A DNA stretch of 64,000 nucleotides from JAAXXJ01 sp964412455 (GTDB taxonomy: Bacteria > Nitrospirota > UBA9217): positions 17,213 through 81,212 of the forward strand of contig CAYPOT010000008.1 of NCBI GenBank assembly GCA_964412455.1. The letters run 5' to 3'. A model generated the notes under the pieces. The model was not told the origin of the DNA. It worked only from the letters and a program-made list of their open reading frames with translations, and did not search any database. Within the stretch, counting starts at the first letter, position 1, and each line of letters starts with the position of its first letter. Position numbers and translations under genes: made by a program. Positions 32,841 to 42,220 of the stretch are shown one piece after another.

Positions 32841-35800
32841 ATGACGCTCGATGTCGCGAGAGCCCGGCAGCATCTCAAAGAGTTCGATTTTCAGAAGCTA
32901 TTCATTGAGCTGCTGGGCTGGGACCGCCTTAACCAGCACGTCGATATTACTGTTGACGGCAGGCAATTCAAGCTGAACGCCGTTGCTCATAAGCGCGGCA
33001 TGGTTGCCTTTGAATGCATATCCATAGATGATAAAAGCATCCCTCTCTACCCTCTCCGGCGCAAGATAGATCAGCAGGTCACGAAGTCCGTTCGAGAGCA
33101 CATTATTGTCTACACCGATCCCGGCAAGACCACGCAGGTTTGGCAGTGGGTCAAGCGCGAGCCCGGCAGACCCACAGCCTGCCGCGAGCATCCCTATCAC
33201 AAAAATCAGCCCGGCGACGCGCTCATTCAAAAGCTCCAGGCAATCGCCTTCAGCCTTGCGGAAGAAGAAAGCCTCACTATTGTAGACGTTGCCGGAAGTG
33301 CCCGCGCGGGCTTCGATGTAGAGCGTATCACGAAGAAGTTTTACGAGCGCTTTAAAACCGAGCATGACGGCTTGCTTAAGTTCATCAAAGGCATCCCGGA
33401 CGACGAGTATCAGCGCTGGTACGCCTCGGTCATGCTGAACCGCTTGATGTTCATCTACTTCATCCAGGAGAAGGGCTTTCTGGACAACAACCAGGACTAT
33501 CTCAGGAAGAAACTGACAGAAAGCAAAGAGCGCGGAAAGGACAAGTATTATTCGGGTTTTCTTTGTCCCTTGTTCTTTGAGGGGTTTGCGAAGAAGGAAA
33601 CAGAGCGCTCACCGGCGATCAACAAGCTCCTCGGCAACATCCCTTATCTCAACGGCGGCCTGTTCCTCAAGCACCAGATCGAAGAACTGCACGGCAAGAC
33701 CATCCAGATACCGGACAGCGCATTTGAAAAGATCTTTGACTTCTTCAAGCAATATCAATGGCATCTCGACGAACGGCCCGTGCGCAAAGATGATGAGATC
33801 AACCCCGACGTGCTCGGTTACATCTTCGAGAAGTACATCAACCAGAAGCAGATGGGCGCGTACTATACGAAAGAAGACATCACCGAGTACATCAGCAAAA
33901 GCACTGTCATTCCGTATCTCTTCGATGCTGCAAAGCAGAAGTGCAAGATCGCCTTTGAGAGAGAGAATTCCCTTTGGCGGCTGCTCTCGGTCGATCCTGA
34001 CCGGTATATTTACAACGCCGTCAAGCACGGCATGGCAGTAAATATCCACGAAAACCCGCCGAAGTCTTTAGACAAGCCCTTGCCTCTTCCGAAAGAGATC
34101 GCAGCAGGGCTTGACGATGTTTCAAAGCGCACGGAATGGAACAGGTCCGCGCCTGCCGAGTACGCCCTTCCCACTGAAATCTGGCGTGAGGTCGTAGCCC
34201 GTCGCAAGAGATACGAGGAAGTGCGCGATAAGCTGGCAAAGGGCGAGATCAGGGACATCAACGATTTCATTACCTACAATCTCGATATTCGCCAGCTCGC
34301 GCAGGACGTGATCGAAACCAGTGAAGGCCCGGAACTGCTCAGGGCGTTCTATCATGCCATAGAAAAAGTGACGGTCCTCGACCCAACCTGCGGCTCAGGC
34401 GCATTCCTCTTCGCGGCCCTGAATATACTCGAACCGCTCTATGAGGCCTGTCTTGATCGCATGCAGGTTTTCCTCGACGAGCTTGACCGCTCTGGTGAAA
34501 AGCACCGGCCCGAGAAGTACAGCGACTTTAAAAAAATCCTAAACGCAATGGGGATGCACTATAACCGTCGTTATTCCATTCTTAAGTCCATCATCGTGAA
34601 CAACCTTTACGGAGTGGACATCATGGAAGAGGCTATCGAAATCTGTAAGCTCCGACTTTTCCTCAAGCTCGTGGCGCAGGTCGGGGATGCGAACAAGATC
34701 GAGCCTTTGCCGGACATCGATTTCAATATCCGGGCTGGAAATACGTTAGTGGGATTTGCGACGTATGATGAAGTCAAGAAGGCCGTCACGAGCAAACTCG
34801 ATTTTGAGAACACCATGGACCGGATCGAGGATCAGGCAAAGGATATTGACAGGTTGTTCAAGCGGTTTCATGAGCAGCAAACCGCGATCGGCGGTGAGAT
34901 TACACCTGATGATAAACAGGAGCTGAGGAAACGGCTTATAGTTCTTGAAGACGAGTTGAACCGACACCTCGCTATTGAATATGGCGTTGATATGCGAAAG
35001 AAAGTCGGCTTCGAGAAATGGCATGATTCTCACAGGCCGTTTCACTGGTTCATCGAGTTTTACGGGATTCTGAAGAACGGCGGATTTGATGTCGTTATCG
35101 GAAATCCCCCGTATGTGGAATATAAGAATGTTAAGGGTGACTATAAAGTAAGAAATTATAAAACTGAACCTTGTGGAGATCTTTACGCGTTTATTATGGA
35201 ACGCTCATTGGCCCTTCTGTCGAAACATGCCCTCATGGGGATGATCGTCCCAATTTCTATAGTAAGTACTGATGGGTTTTCGACACTTCGAACTCTCTTA
35301 AGCGAAGATAAAAAAGAATCATGGTGTTTAAATTTTGCAGAGCGACCATCAAAACTATTTGTTGGCGTTGAAAAGCGCCTTACTATTTGGATTACACAGC
35401 AAAGTGCAAAGCATAATTTGTTAAATCTTGCGAAATACAGAAGATGGCTCTCGGAAGAAAGAGATAGCTTGTTTCACTTGGTATCGTTTGTCAGCAGCCT
35501 AGACAAGCCCACTATGGTAAATAGCTCAATGCCAAAGGTGAGCACCAATGTTGAATTGGCCGTATTAGAACGACTGTCTAAGGAGAAACCGTTCAACTCA
35601 TATTTTGCAAAAGATTCAAAGCACGCCGTTTATTACACACGTAAGCTTCGCTATTTTGTACAGTTTTTTGATTTTGTACCTCGCATGACCGATTCCAAGG
35701 GAAAACGACTCGAACCGACAGAGTTGAAGGAAATTCATTTTACAAGTGCCGCCTATAAAGAAGCTGCCATCTCCATCTTAAATTCTAGCTTGTTCTATTG

Positions 35801-36152
35801 GTTTTTTTGCGCTTTCTCCGATGTGAGAAACGTTAATCGTCGCGAGATAGAGGCATTTCCGTGTACGCTATCAACTATGCGGCAAGATGTTGTATCACGT
35901 TTACAGGGCGAATGTAAAAAGCTCATGGAAGATTTCAAAGAAAAGTCGAAATTTGTTACTATCGACTACGGGGCACATGGTGTGTTAAATATTCAGTCTT
36001 TTCAGCCTCGGCTAAGCAAGCCAATCATCGATGAAATTGACCGTGTATTGGCGAAGCACTATGGCTTTTCGGACGAGGAACTTGATTTCATCATTAACTA
36101 CGACATCAAGTATCGCATGGGCCGGGAGGCTTCCGACGAAAACGATGATTGA
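32841..36152 (+). CDS. Eco57I-type N6-adenine DNA methyltransferase (PglX/type IIG-like)
   Basis: The 1103-residue product has the SAM-binding motif LDPTCGSGAFLFAALNIL near residue 513 and the catalytic NPPYVEYKNVKGDY near residue 754. Long helical regions precede and follow, with a C-terminal target-recognition region (about 770-1050) and the tail AKHYGFSDEELDFIINYDIKYR. The size and order are those of BREX PglX-like and type IIG methylases. A separate nuclease motif was not recognised. It starts three bases after the helicase stop. The segment 35130-36010 is much more AT-rich than the first two thirds, suggesting exchange of the specificity region. It would mark self DNA and confer specificity on the system. 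Confidence 0.88.
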   Translation: MTLDVARARQHLKEFDFQKLFIELLGWDRLNQHVDITVDGRQFKLNAVAHKRGMVAFECISIDDKSIPLYPLRRKIDQQVTKSVREHIIVYTDPGKTTQVWQWVKREPGRPTACREHPYHKNQPGDALIQKLQAIAFSLAEEESLTIVDVAGSARAGFDVERITKKFYERFKTEHDGLLKFIKGIPDDEYQRWYASVMLNRLMFIYFIQEKGFLDNNQDYLRKKLTESKERGKDKYYSGFLCPLFFEGFAKKETERSPAINKLLGNIPYLNGGLFLKHQIEELHGKTIQIPDSAFEKIFDFFKQYQWHLDERPVRKDDEINPDVLGYIFEKYINQKQMGAYYTKEDITEYISKSTVIPYLFDAAKQKCKIAFERENSLWRLLSVDPDRYIYNAVKHGMAVNIHENPPKSLDKPLPLPKEIAAGLDDVSKRTEWNRSAPAEYALPTEIWREVVARRKRYEEVRDKLAKGEIRDINDFITYNLDIRQLAQDVIETSEGPELLRAFYHAIEKVTVLDPTCGSGAFLFAALNILEPLYEACLDRMQVFLDELDRSGEKHRPEKYSDFKKILNAMGMHYNRRYSILKSIIVNNLYGVDIMEEAIEICKLRLFLKLVAQVGDANKIEPLPDIDFNIRAGNTLVGFATYDEVKKAVTSKLDFENTMDRIEDQAKDIDRLFKRFHEQQTAIGGEITPDDKQELRKRLIVLEDELNRHLAIEYGVDMRKKVGFEKWHDSHRPFHWFIEFYGILKNGGFDVVIGNPPYVEYKNVKGDYKVRNYKTEPCGDLYAFIMERSLALLSKHALMGMIVPISIVSTDGFSTLRTLLSEDKKESWCLNFAERPSKLFVGVEKRLTIWITQQSAKHNLLNLAKYRRWLSEERDSLFHLVSFVSSLDKPTMVNSSMPKVSTNVELAVLERLSKEKPFNSYFAKDSKHAVYYTRKLRYFVQFFDFVPRMTDSKGKRLEPTELKEIHFTSAAYKEAAISILNSSLFYWFFCAFSDVRNVNRREIEAFPCTLSTMRQDVVSRLQGECKKLMEDFKEKSKFVTIDYGAHGVLNIQSFQPRLSKPIIDEIDRVLAKHYGFSDEELDFIINYDIKYRMGREASDENDD

Positions 36153-36202
36153 CGTGAATAGCCTCGGAACTATAGCAAGAATTCGTGTAGTAAGAGGTGA
36201 AT

Positions 36203-36517
36203 ATGAATGATGACGAACTCGTAACAAAACTGAAGGCCGTAGCCAAGAAGTGGAACTATTCTCCGAAGGCCGCGCTATCATTGCTCGATGCCGCATTACA
36301 GCAACATGCCATAATGGTGACGCCTAATTTCGGGCCATATCCAAAATTGGCTGAAGAATATATTCTGCCTAACCGGCGTTTCTTGGGTTTGCCTGCTTGG
36401 ACGGAGGAGCTTATTCCGGCCAATGCAAAAATAGAAAAATATATCTTCCACGACGGAAGAGCAGTCGCAAAGCTTGTTACGGACCGCGGTCTTGTTCTGT
36501 TGGCGAAAGAGCTGTGA
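36203..36517 (+). CDS. Small unknown protein between methylase and its duplicated tail
   Basis: The product from ATG 36203 is 104 residues and is not recognised. AAGAGGTG precedes the ATG at good spacing; a GTG at 36197 is an alternative. The sequence is mixed helical/beta: LVTKLKAVAKKWNYSPKAAL, a Pro/Tyr-rich centre (NFGPYPKLAEEYILP) and ends LVLLAKEL. It has no Cys and no membrane segment. It lies between the methylase stop and a 105-base remnant that copies the methylase C-terminus. Its TGA overlaps the GTG of that remnant. It may be a passenger brought in by recombination at the methylase end, possibly a small modulator. Confidence 0.6.
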   Translation: MNDDELVTKLKAVAKKWNYSPKAALSLLDAALQQHAIMVTPNFGPYPKLAEEYILPNRRFLGLPAWTEELIPANAKIEKYIFHDGRAVAKLVTDRGLVLLAKEL

Positions 36518-36618
36518 TCGAACGAGCGCTGGCGAAGCATTACGGTTTCGCGGACGAGGAATTGGACTTCATCATCAATTACGACATCAAGTATCGTATG
36601 GGGCGAGAAGGAGTTTAA
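36514..36618 (+). pseudogene. Duplicated C-terminal fragment of the methylase gene
   Basis: This stretch encodes 34 residues (from GTG 36514) that nearly repeat the methylase tail: ALAKHYGFADEELDFIINYD here against VLAKHYGFSDEELDFIINYD at 36030-36152, followed in both by IKYRMGRE. The DNA is about 80% identical with mostly synonymous changes, so it is an older or foreign copy and not a recent tandem duplication. It probably is the original 3' end of the methylase gene, displaced when a new specificity segment plus small gene were acquired. Confidence 0.8.
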
Positions 36619-36624
36619 TTAGCT

Positions 36625-39426
36625 ATGCAAATCGAAGTTATTGCACCGGTAGGTGAGCCTCCAAAAGTTAAGGGAGATCTTCTTGAAAACTTGATCGGTG
36701 ATTTTATGCGTATTCAAGGTTATCAGGTGATAAAACAAGTACGCATAACAGGATGCGAGCTCGATCTGCTGTGTAAACACGAGGTTTCAGGAAAATCAAT
36801 TTATGTTGAATGCAAAGCCCATCGCGAACCGCTTTCTGCTGTCCCACTTCGCACATTACTCGGCACCATCGACTTTAATGATTATTCTGAAGGATGGTTG
36901 ATAAGTACCGGACCGCTTGGTAAGGATGCCTCAGGCTTTATGGTCGAATGGGAAATAAAGCCTCGTGAAAAAAGAGAGAAGCTAAGTATTTATCATCCTG
37001 AACGCGTGCTTCAGAGTTTGATAAAGGCGAATATAATTGTAAATCAACCTGATACGCAAGCGAAACAGCTTTTAGGCAATTCAATGACAATCGGAGAATG
37101 GACACTCTTGATTTCAAAATATGGTCGATTCTGGGCTGCGCCCATACTTGAAGGAGGTGTTCCTACCCGTGTATTAGTTTTTGATGCAGCATCCGGCAAA
37201 GCTGTAACTGATGAAGATCATTTACTCCGTTTGAAAGACACTGATACCAGCCTGCATGAACTGAAATTTGTTAGTCAATCGAGCGAGCGTATAGACTTGA
37301 CAACGAAAGCTGAAGCAATTCAGCAAGCAGTAGTTGAAGTAGAATGCGGTGACAAATGGATTGATTATCGACCATCACGGCCAGAACACTTCGTCGGTAG
37401 ATCAAAGGCGCAGCGGGATTTGCTTCAATTTTTCACGTCTGTAAAAAGAAAAAGAACAGAGTCTCGTGTTTTTGCTATAAAAGGCGATTCAGGTATCGGC
37501 AAGAGTTCTCTTGTCGCAAAACTTCGATCCTCTGCAAACGTAAGTAAAAAGCCTAATAATCTTTTTCTTTATGCAGTCGATGTCCGTGCTGCAAGCGATT
37601 CTGCATATGTTTATTCAGCCCTGCTTGCCGCATTAAGGACGGCTGCCTCAAATGGTTTTTCATTCGGCTTGGGGCATGACCTAGAGGTCTCTAATTTTGC
37701 CGATCCGCTACAAAGTAACAGTATTAAAGATTATCTATCTGAGTGCGAGAGAAAACACGAGCTGATTATTTTAGTGTTTGATCAATTTGAAGAGCTCTAT
37801 TCTAAGCCGGAGCTTTTTCCTGTTTTTGATGCTGTAAAAAAATTAATGTTTTCCACTTTAGCAGCTAGTACGAATATCGTTTTAGGGTTTGCTTGGAAAA
37901 CAGACAGTACTGTGCCGCAAGACCATCCCGCGTATTACATGTGGCATCAACTGTCAGACCACAGGTACGAAATCAGCCTCAGACCTTTCATTCATGCCGA
38001 CGCGGATAATTCGATACGTCTTTTTGAAGGAGAACTCGGTGAAAAAATAAGGCCGGAACTTCGTCGTTACATTATAGAAAACAGTCAAGGATATCCATGG
38101 TTGCTGAAGAAATTTTGCATCCATCTATATGAGCAGTTAGAGGCAGGCACAAGTCAATCTGAGCTTGCTGATCGTTCGCTGGATATAGCGTCCCTTTTTG
38201 ATCGAGATTTGAATGATCTTACACCACCGCAAATGGCTTGCTTAAAACTTGTAGCTGAGCACGCTCCAATGGATTGGTATGAAGTTTTAGAATCTACAGA
38301 CCCTGATGTGGTTCAATCACTTCAGCAAAAAAGACTGCTAATCCGGCGTGGTGATAAGCTGAATCTATATTGGGATATTTTTAGAGATTATGTTTTGACC
38401 GGCAATATTCCATCTATTCCTTTCACTTATATCCCGCAATGTCCATCGCTTGATGCATTGATTAGACTTGTGATGCAGTTAGATACGCTAGAACCGCGTA
38501 ATTTGAAAGAGATCTCAGATTCTTGCTCAATCTCAGAAAACACAGCACGAAATATTGTACATGATCTTGAGCAGTTTGGTATTGCTGCGGTTGACGGTGA
38601 TGGCGTTTTGTTAGACACGCACATGAAAGAAATTTCACCGCGAGCTGTTTTAGCGAGGATTAGAATTGTATTTCGTCGACATGCTTTAACATCATTATTA
38701 AAGGAAAACAATGCATCTAAACCCGCAAGTCAAAATCAAATCGTTCAATATCTTAAACAAGTAAATCCGGCAGCCCAACATCATAGTCGAACATGGCAAA
38801 CATATGCAAACCGTATGGTTCATTGGTTACATACGCTTGGCTTTGCAGAACGGCGAGGCACAAAATATGTGTTTCAAGATCGCGGAGATATCAATACCGT
38901 AGAGATGCAAAGAATTAGAAGTGATAGAAGACGATTGGTCTTTATTGGCGATGCGCCGCCGAGTCGAGCAGTGGAAGCTATTGAGTACCTGAGCTCAAAT
39001 GGGCAAAAATCTATTAGTCACATGAAAAATCTTGGCCTTAGAAATGCTTGTGCAGTCTTATATCGGTTTCGCTTAATTGAAATCGGTACAACACACGATT
39101 ACCAAATTGACCAGAAAGTGGTTGGCTCGCGGACGAGTATTGAGTGTCTGTGGGACGAGGCAAACAGGGAAGAAACCCTTAAACTTGTTTGCGATTTTCT
39201 TAAACATAAACCGTCAGCATCCCCGAACGAAATAGGTATTTTTGTCTCTAAACAATTTTCAAGGGAGTGGACGCTCGCGACCTTAATAAGAATCGGAAAC
39301 AGTCTACGTCAGTGGGCGAGTTGGCTGATGACACCAAAAAAGCAAGATGGACGCTTGCCTGATCCACCAGGACGCAGAGCTGATGACAATCAGTTGAGCA
39401 ATGATGTGCTCGATTTATTTAAATGA
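36625..39426 (+). CDS. Mrr-like nuclease / P-loop ATPase, defence system component
   Basis: The 933-residue product starts with a PD-(D/E)XK-like restriction domain: LLENLIGDFMRIQGYQV, then GCELDLL near residue 45 and YVECKAHREPLS near 63, giving the E/D..ECK core. A P-loop ATPase follows with FAIKGDSGIGKSSLVAKL near residue 284 and Walker B LIILVFDQFEELYS near 375 (STAND/AAA-like). The C-terminal part contains winged-helix-like segments. AT-rich composition matches the methylase specificity region. It follows the methylase remnant by six bases. With the helicase and methylase it makes a nuclease-helicase-methylase-ATPase set. The nuclease activity is inferred from motifs. Confidence 0.8.
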   Translation: MQIEVIAPVGEPPKVKGDLLENLIGDFMRIQGYQVIKQVRITGCELDLLCKHEVSGKSIYVECKAHREPLSAVPLRTLLGTIDFNDYSEGWLISTGPLGKDASGFMVEWEIKPREKREKLSIYHPERVLQSLIKANIIVNQPDTQAKQLLGNSMTIGEWTLLISKYGRFWAAPILEGGVPTRVLVFDAASGKAVTDEDHLLRLKDTDTSLHELKFVSQSSERIDLTTKAEAIQQAVVEVECGDKWIDYRPSRPEHFVGRSKAQRDLLQFFTSVKRKRTESRVFAIKGDSGIGKSSLVAKLRSSANVSKKPNNLFLYAVDVRAASDSAYVYSALLAALRTAASNGFSFGLGHDLEVSNFADPLQSNSIKDYLSECERKHELIILVFDQFEELYSKPELFPVFDAVKKLMFSTLAASTNIVLGFAWKTDSTVPQDHPAYYMWHQLSDHRYEISLRPFIHADADNSIRLFEGELGEKIRPELRRYIIENSQGYPWLLKKFCIHLYEQLEAGTSQSELADRSLDIASLFDRDLNDLTPPQMACLKLVAEHAPMDWYEVLESTDPDVVQSLQQKRLLIRRGDKLNLYWDIFRDYVLTGNIPSIPFTYIPQCPSLDALIRLVMQLDTLEPRNLKEISDSCSISENTARNIVHDLEQFGIAAVDGDGVLLDTHMKEISPRAVLARIRIVFRRHALTSLLKENNASKPASQNQIVQYLKQVNPAAQHHSRTWQTYANRMVHWLHTLGFAERRGTKYVFQDRGDINTVEMQRIRSDRRRLVFIGDAPPSRAVEAIEYLSSNGQKSISHMKNLGLRNACAVLYRFRLIEIGTTHDYQIDQKVVGSRTSIECLWDEANREETLKLVCDFLKHKPSASPNEIGIFVSKQFSREWTLATLIRIGNSLRQWASWLMTPKKQDGRLPDPPGRRADDNQLSNDVLDLFK

Positions 39427-39731
39427 GAAAAAAGACTTCTCGGCGGAGAACTTTCGGGCATTCGTTCTCAGAGTGCATTGCGGCGGGATGAATCAAAGGC
39501 CTGTTTCCTTGCACGCGACATCGAATTGCTTCCGTGAGATGAGAAAAGGCGGCGTGAGGCGGTCGTCACGGTAAATTTGCAGCCCGACTCACGGCAACAA
39601 GCCACCACCGGCATCACAGGAGCGTTTCTTACCCGTGACAATTCGAACGCTCAGATTACAGATTTTGGATTGCGGATATATCAAACGGCTTGAACCTACT
39701 AAGTGGAACTGAACGGTAAGATGGTGAACCT
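39427..39731. other. Gap between defence module and AlbA_2 ATPase gene
   Basis: About 305 bases. I see no ORF, terminator or clear promoter. GC-rich and AT-rich patches alternate, compatible with eroded coding sequence, but nothing can be named. Confidence 0.4.
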
Positions 39732-41603
39732 ATGAACCCACTGGAATTGGATGACGAGCAAAAGTTAGAGGCTATCGGCGAGGGGCAGGACAGGGAGTTC
39801 AAGTCGGCCCGCGGCGGCTTTCCCGGAAGCTTCTGGGAATCATACAGCGCCATGGCTAATTCCGACGGCGGCACGATCTTTCTCGGAGTTCGGGAGGAAG
39901 ATGAGTTCGGCGTTGTGGAAGCGGATGGTCTCACGGAAAAGCAAATAGACGAATACCGTAAAATCCTTTGGGACTCGGTAAATAATCGGGGCAAGGTCAG
40001 TCGGAATCTGTTGACCACGTCGCATGTGCAGGTGGTGGATCTTGAGGATGCCAAGGTTCTTGCCGTTCATGTGCCGCGCGCCACACGCAACGAGCGGCCG
40101 GTGTATCTCGGCCCGACGCCATTCGGCAACACCTATCGCCGCGCCCATGAAGGGGATTATCACTGTACCGACGACGAAGTCAGGCGGATGTTGGCGGACG
40201 CGGACCCTGTGCCGGTGGACCAGAGAATTCTGGACGGCTTTACACTGGAAGACCTCGACACAACATCGCTTGCTCAGTACCGTCAGCGGTTCTCCGCCAC
40301 CAAGCCGGACCACCCCTGGTTGACACTTGACATTCAGGAACTTCTCGAAAAACTGGGCGGTTGGCGGCGAGACCGCGTTTCGGGCAAGAGCGGTTTGACG
40401 CTTGCCGGGCTGCTTATGTTCGGTAAATATCAGGCTCTCACGGACCCTGAGGCTGCGCCACAGTATTTCGTCGATTACCGGGAAAAACTCGATCCAGCGC
40501 AACGGTGGAGTGACCGGCTTTATCCTGACGGCACCTGGGAAGCAAACCTGTTCCAGTTCTATACTCGGGTGTGGCCCAAACTTATCGCCGACCTGCGGGT
40601 GCCGTTCAGGCTGGAGGGACCGCAACGAAAAGACGAAACCCCCGTTCACGAGGCCCTGCGCGAGGCTTTCATGAACGCGCTCGTTCATGCTGATTATACC
40701 GCGCCCGGCGGCATCGTAATCGAAAAAGCCCGTGATCGTTTCTCGATGGAAAATTCCGGGACCCTGCTGGTGTCCCTTGAACAATTGCGCCGAGGCGGGG
40801 TCAGTGAAGGCCGCAATAAAGCCCTGCAACAAATGTTTATCATGATCGGCGGCGGCGAACGCGCCGGTTCGGGGTATGACCGTATCCAGAGCGGATGGCG
40901 CAGTCAGCACTGGCGCGCGCCCTCCCTGATCACTCAATTCCAGCCTGAACGGGTGCGGCTGGTCCTGGCGATGATAAGTCTAATTCCGGAAGATGTCATG
41001 ACGACACTCCAAAAACAATTCGGCCCCCGGTTCGATAAACTCTCCAAGCAGGAAGTCCAGGCAATGGCCACAGCTTACATAGAAGGCGAAGTTTCCAATG
41101 TCCGCCTTCAGGAGTTGTTGATTGACCATCCGGTTGAAATCACGAGGCTTTTGCAGGGGCTATGCACTCAGGGTTTTCTGGTATCCGACAACCGTCGGCG
41201 TTGGACAAAATACCGGCTGGCACAGGCAGGCAACTCCTTACATTCGCCTCAGGAGTCCCTACATTTGGAGGAGGACTCCTCATATTCGGGCAGGGACTCC
41301 TCATATTCCGAAAACAACTCCTCATATAAGGCGGAAGATGAAAAGGCGCTTATGAGCATAGCTGCATCAATTGCTTCTAAAGTGAGAGCGCCATCACAGG
41401 AGGTTCGTAAGGTAATAATAGAACTTTGCAAAGACAGATTTCTGACTGTGGAGTCTTTATCCAGCTTACTCAACCGTAATCCGGCAGGGATTCGTAACCA
41501 GTATTTAACTCCCATGGTACGAGAAGGCATACTCCGTCTGCGTTATCCAGAGGCTCCGAATCGGCCGGATCAGGCATACACGTCTGTTGCAGGATCAAAA
41601 TGA
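39732..41603 (+). CDS. AlbA_2 (Schlafen-like) DNA-binding domain ATPase
   Basis: The 623-residue product has an N-terminal AlbA_2/Schlafen-like domain (EGQDREFKSARGGFPGSFWE, GGTIFLGVREEDEFG) and a central GHKL-type ATPase (HEALREAFMNALVHADYT with the N-box, MENSGTLL and GGGERAGSGYDRI). A C-terminal winged-helix region ends it. Between residues about 500 and 535 lies a Ser-rich tandem repeat with three SSYS-type units encoded by 41270-41330. Family members are usually called ATP-binding or transcriptional-regulator proteins and are common in defence islands, sometimes as toxins; the activity here is unknown. Its stop overlaps the DprA-like start (ATGA). Confidence 0.82.
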   Translation: MNPLELDDEQKLEAIGEGQDREFKSARGGFPGSFWESYSAMANSDGGTIFLGVREEDEFGVVEADGLTEKQIDEYRKILWDSVNNRGKVSRNLLTTSHVQVVDLEDAKVLAVHVPRATRNERPVYLGPTPFGNTYRRAHEGDYHCTDDEVRRMLADADPVPVDQRILDGFTLEDLDTTSLAQYRQRFSATKPDHPWLTLDIQELLEKLGGWRRDRVSGKSGLTLAGLLMFGKYQALTDPEAAPQYFVDYREKLDPAQRWSDRLYPDGTWEANLFQFYTRVWPKLIADLRVPFRLEGPQRKDETPVHEALREAFMNALVHADYTAPGGIVIEKARDRFSMENSGTLLVSLEQLRRGGVSEGRNKALQQMFIMIGGGERAGSGYDRIQSGWRSQHWRAPSLITQFQPERVRLVLAMISLIPEDVMTTLQKQFGPRFDKLSKQEVQAMATAYIEGEVSNVRLQELLIDHPVEITRLLQGLCTQGFLVSDNRRRWTKYRLAQAGNSLHSPQESLHLEEDSSYSGRDSSYSENNSSYKAEDEKALMSIAASIASKVRAPSQEVRKVIIELCKDRFLTVESLSSLLNRNPAGIRNQYLTPMVREGILRLRYPEAPNRPDQAYTSVAGSK

Positions 41604-42220
41604 AACTTCAGGTTGACGTCTATACCATAAGCCAAGGAGACGAGCACTATCCCTCCTCATTGCCTCGTTTCCTCTGTGCCGACGCTCCTGGTTCGATATG
41701 GGCCATGGGTAACCTCGATGTCCTGCGCGAGAATAAGACAGCCTTTTTCTGCTCGTCCAAGTGCCCCGGTGACCTTATCATCAAGACCTACGATCTGGCC
41801 AAGAAGTGGCGCGATGACAGCGTGACGGTGATCGGCGGCTTTCACTCGCCCATGGAGCAGGAATGTCTGGCCATTCTGCTTCGTGGTAAACAGCCGGTGA
41901 TCGTCTGTCCGGCCCGGAGCATCGAGACCTTGCGTCTCAGACCGGAGCACAAAACTCCGCTTGCGGAAAATCGCCTGCTCTTCCTCTCTCCGTTCACCGC
42001 AAAGGAGAAGCGGATGACAACAGATACTGCAATGGTAAGAAACCGCTTCGTGGCTGCGTTGGCGGATACTGTTTTTATCGCACATGCAGCCGAAGGTGGA
42101 AAGATCGAAGCCTTTTGCTGCGAGCTTGCCGCCCGGGGCAGGTCGATTATGACGTTGGAGAGCGATGCCAATACCAATCTTGCCGCACTCGGCGCGCAGT
42201 TCTTGCGTTATGAAGCATGA
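41600..42220 (+). CDS. DprA/Smf-like Rossmann protein
   Basis: The 206-residue product shows a reduced DprA-like layout: SIWAMGNLDVL (as in GNLxLL before the Rossmann core), VTVIGGFHSPMEQECLAILL in place of the SGxAxGID loop, then PVIVCPARSIE, LLFLSPF and a late AAEGGKIEAFCCELAARGRSI. DprA loads RecA on incoming single-stranded DNA, but such short orphan homologues in accessory regions have no settled role and may bind nucleotides or DNA ends. It overlaps the ATPase gene by four bases and its own stop overlaps the next ORF by four bases, so translation is coupled throughout. Confidence 0.75.
   Translation: MKLQVDVYTISQGDEHYPSSLPRFLCADAPGSIWAMGNLDVLRENKTAFFCSSKCPGDLIIKTYDLAKKWRDDSVTVIGGFHSPMEQECLAILLRGKQPVIVCPARSIETLRLRPEHKTPLAENRLLFLSPFTAKEKRMTTDTAMVRNRFVAALADTVFIAHAAEGGKIEAFCCELAARGRSIMTLESDANTNLAALGAQFLRYEA

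Noticed and set aside
36397..36618. 73-residue ORF as an independent gene
   Set aside because: Only its last 34 codons have meaning (a methylase tail copy). The first part is a shadow of the 104-residue gene.
41230..41335. Short spaced repeats suggestive of a CRISPR array
   Set aside because: Units are about 24 bases, in frame with the AlbA_2 ATPase and encode SSYS-type peptide repeats. No spacer pattern or cas gene is present.
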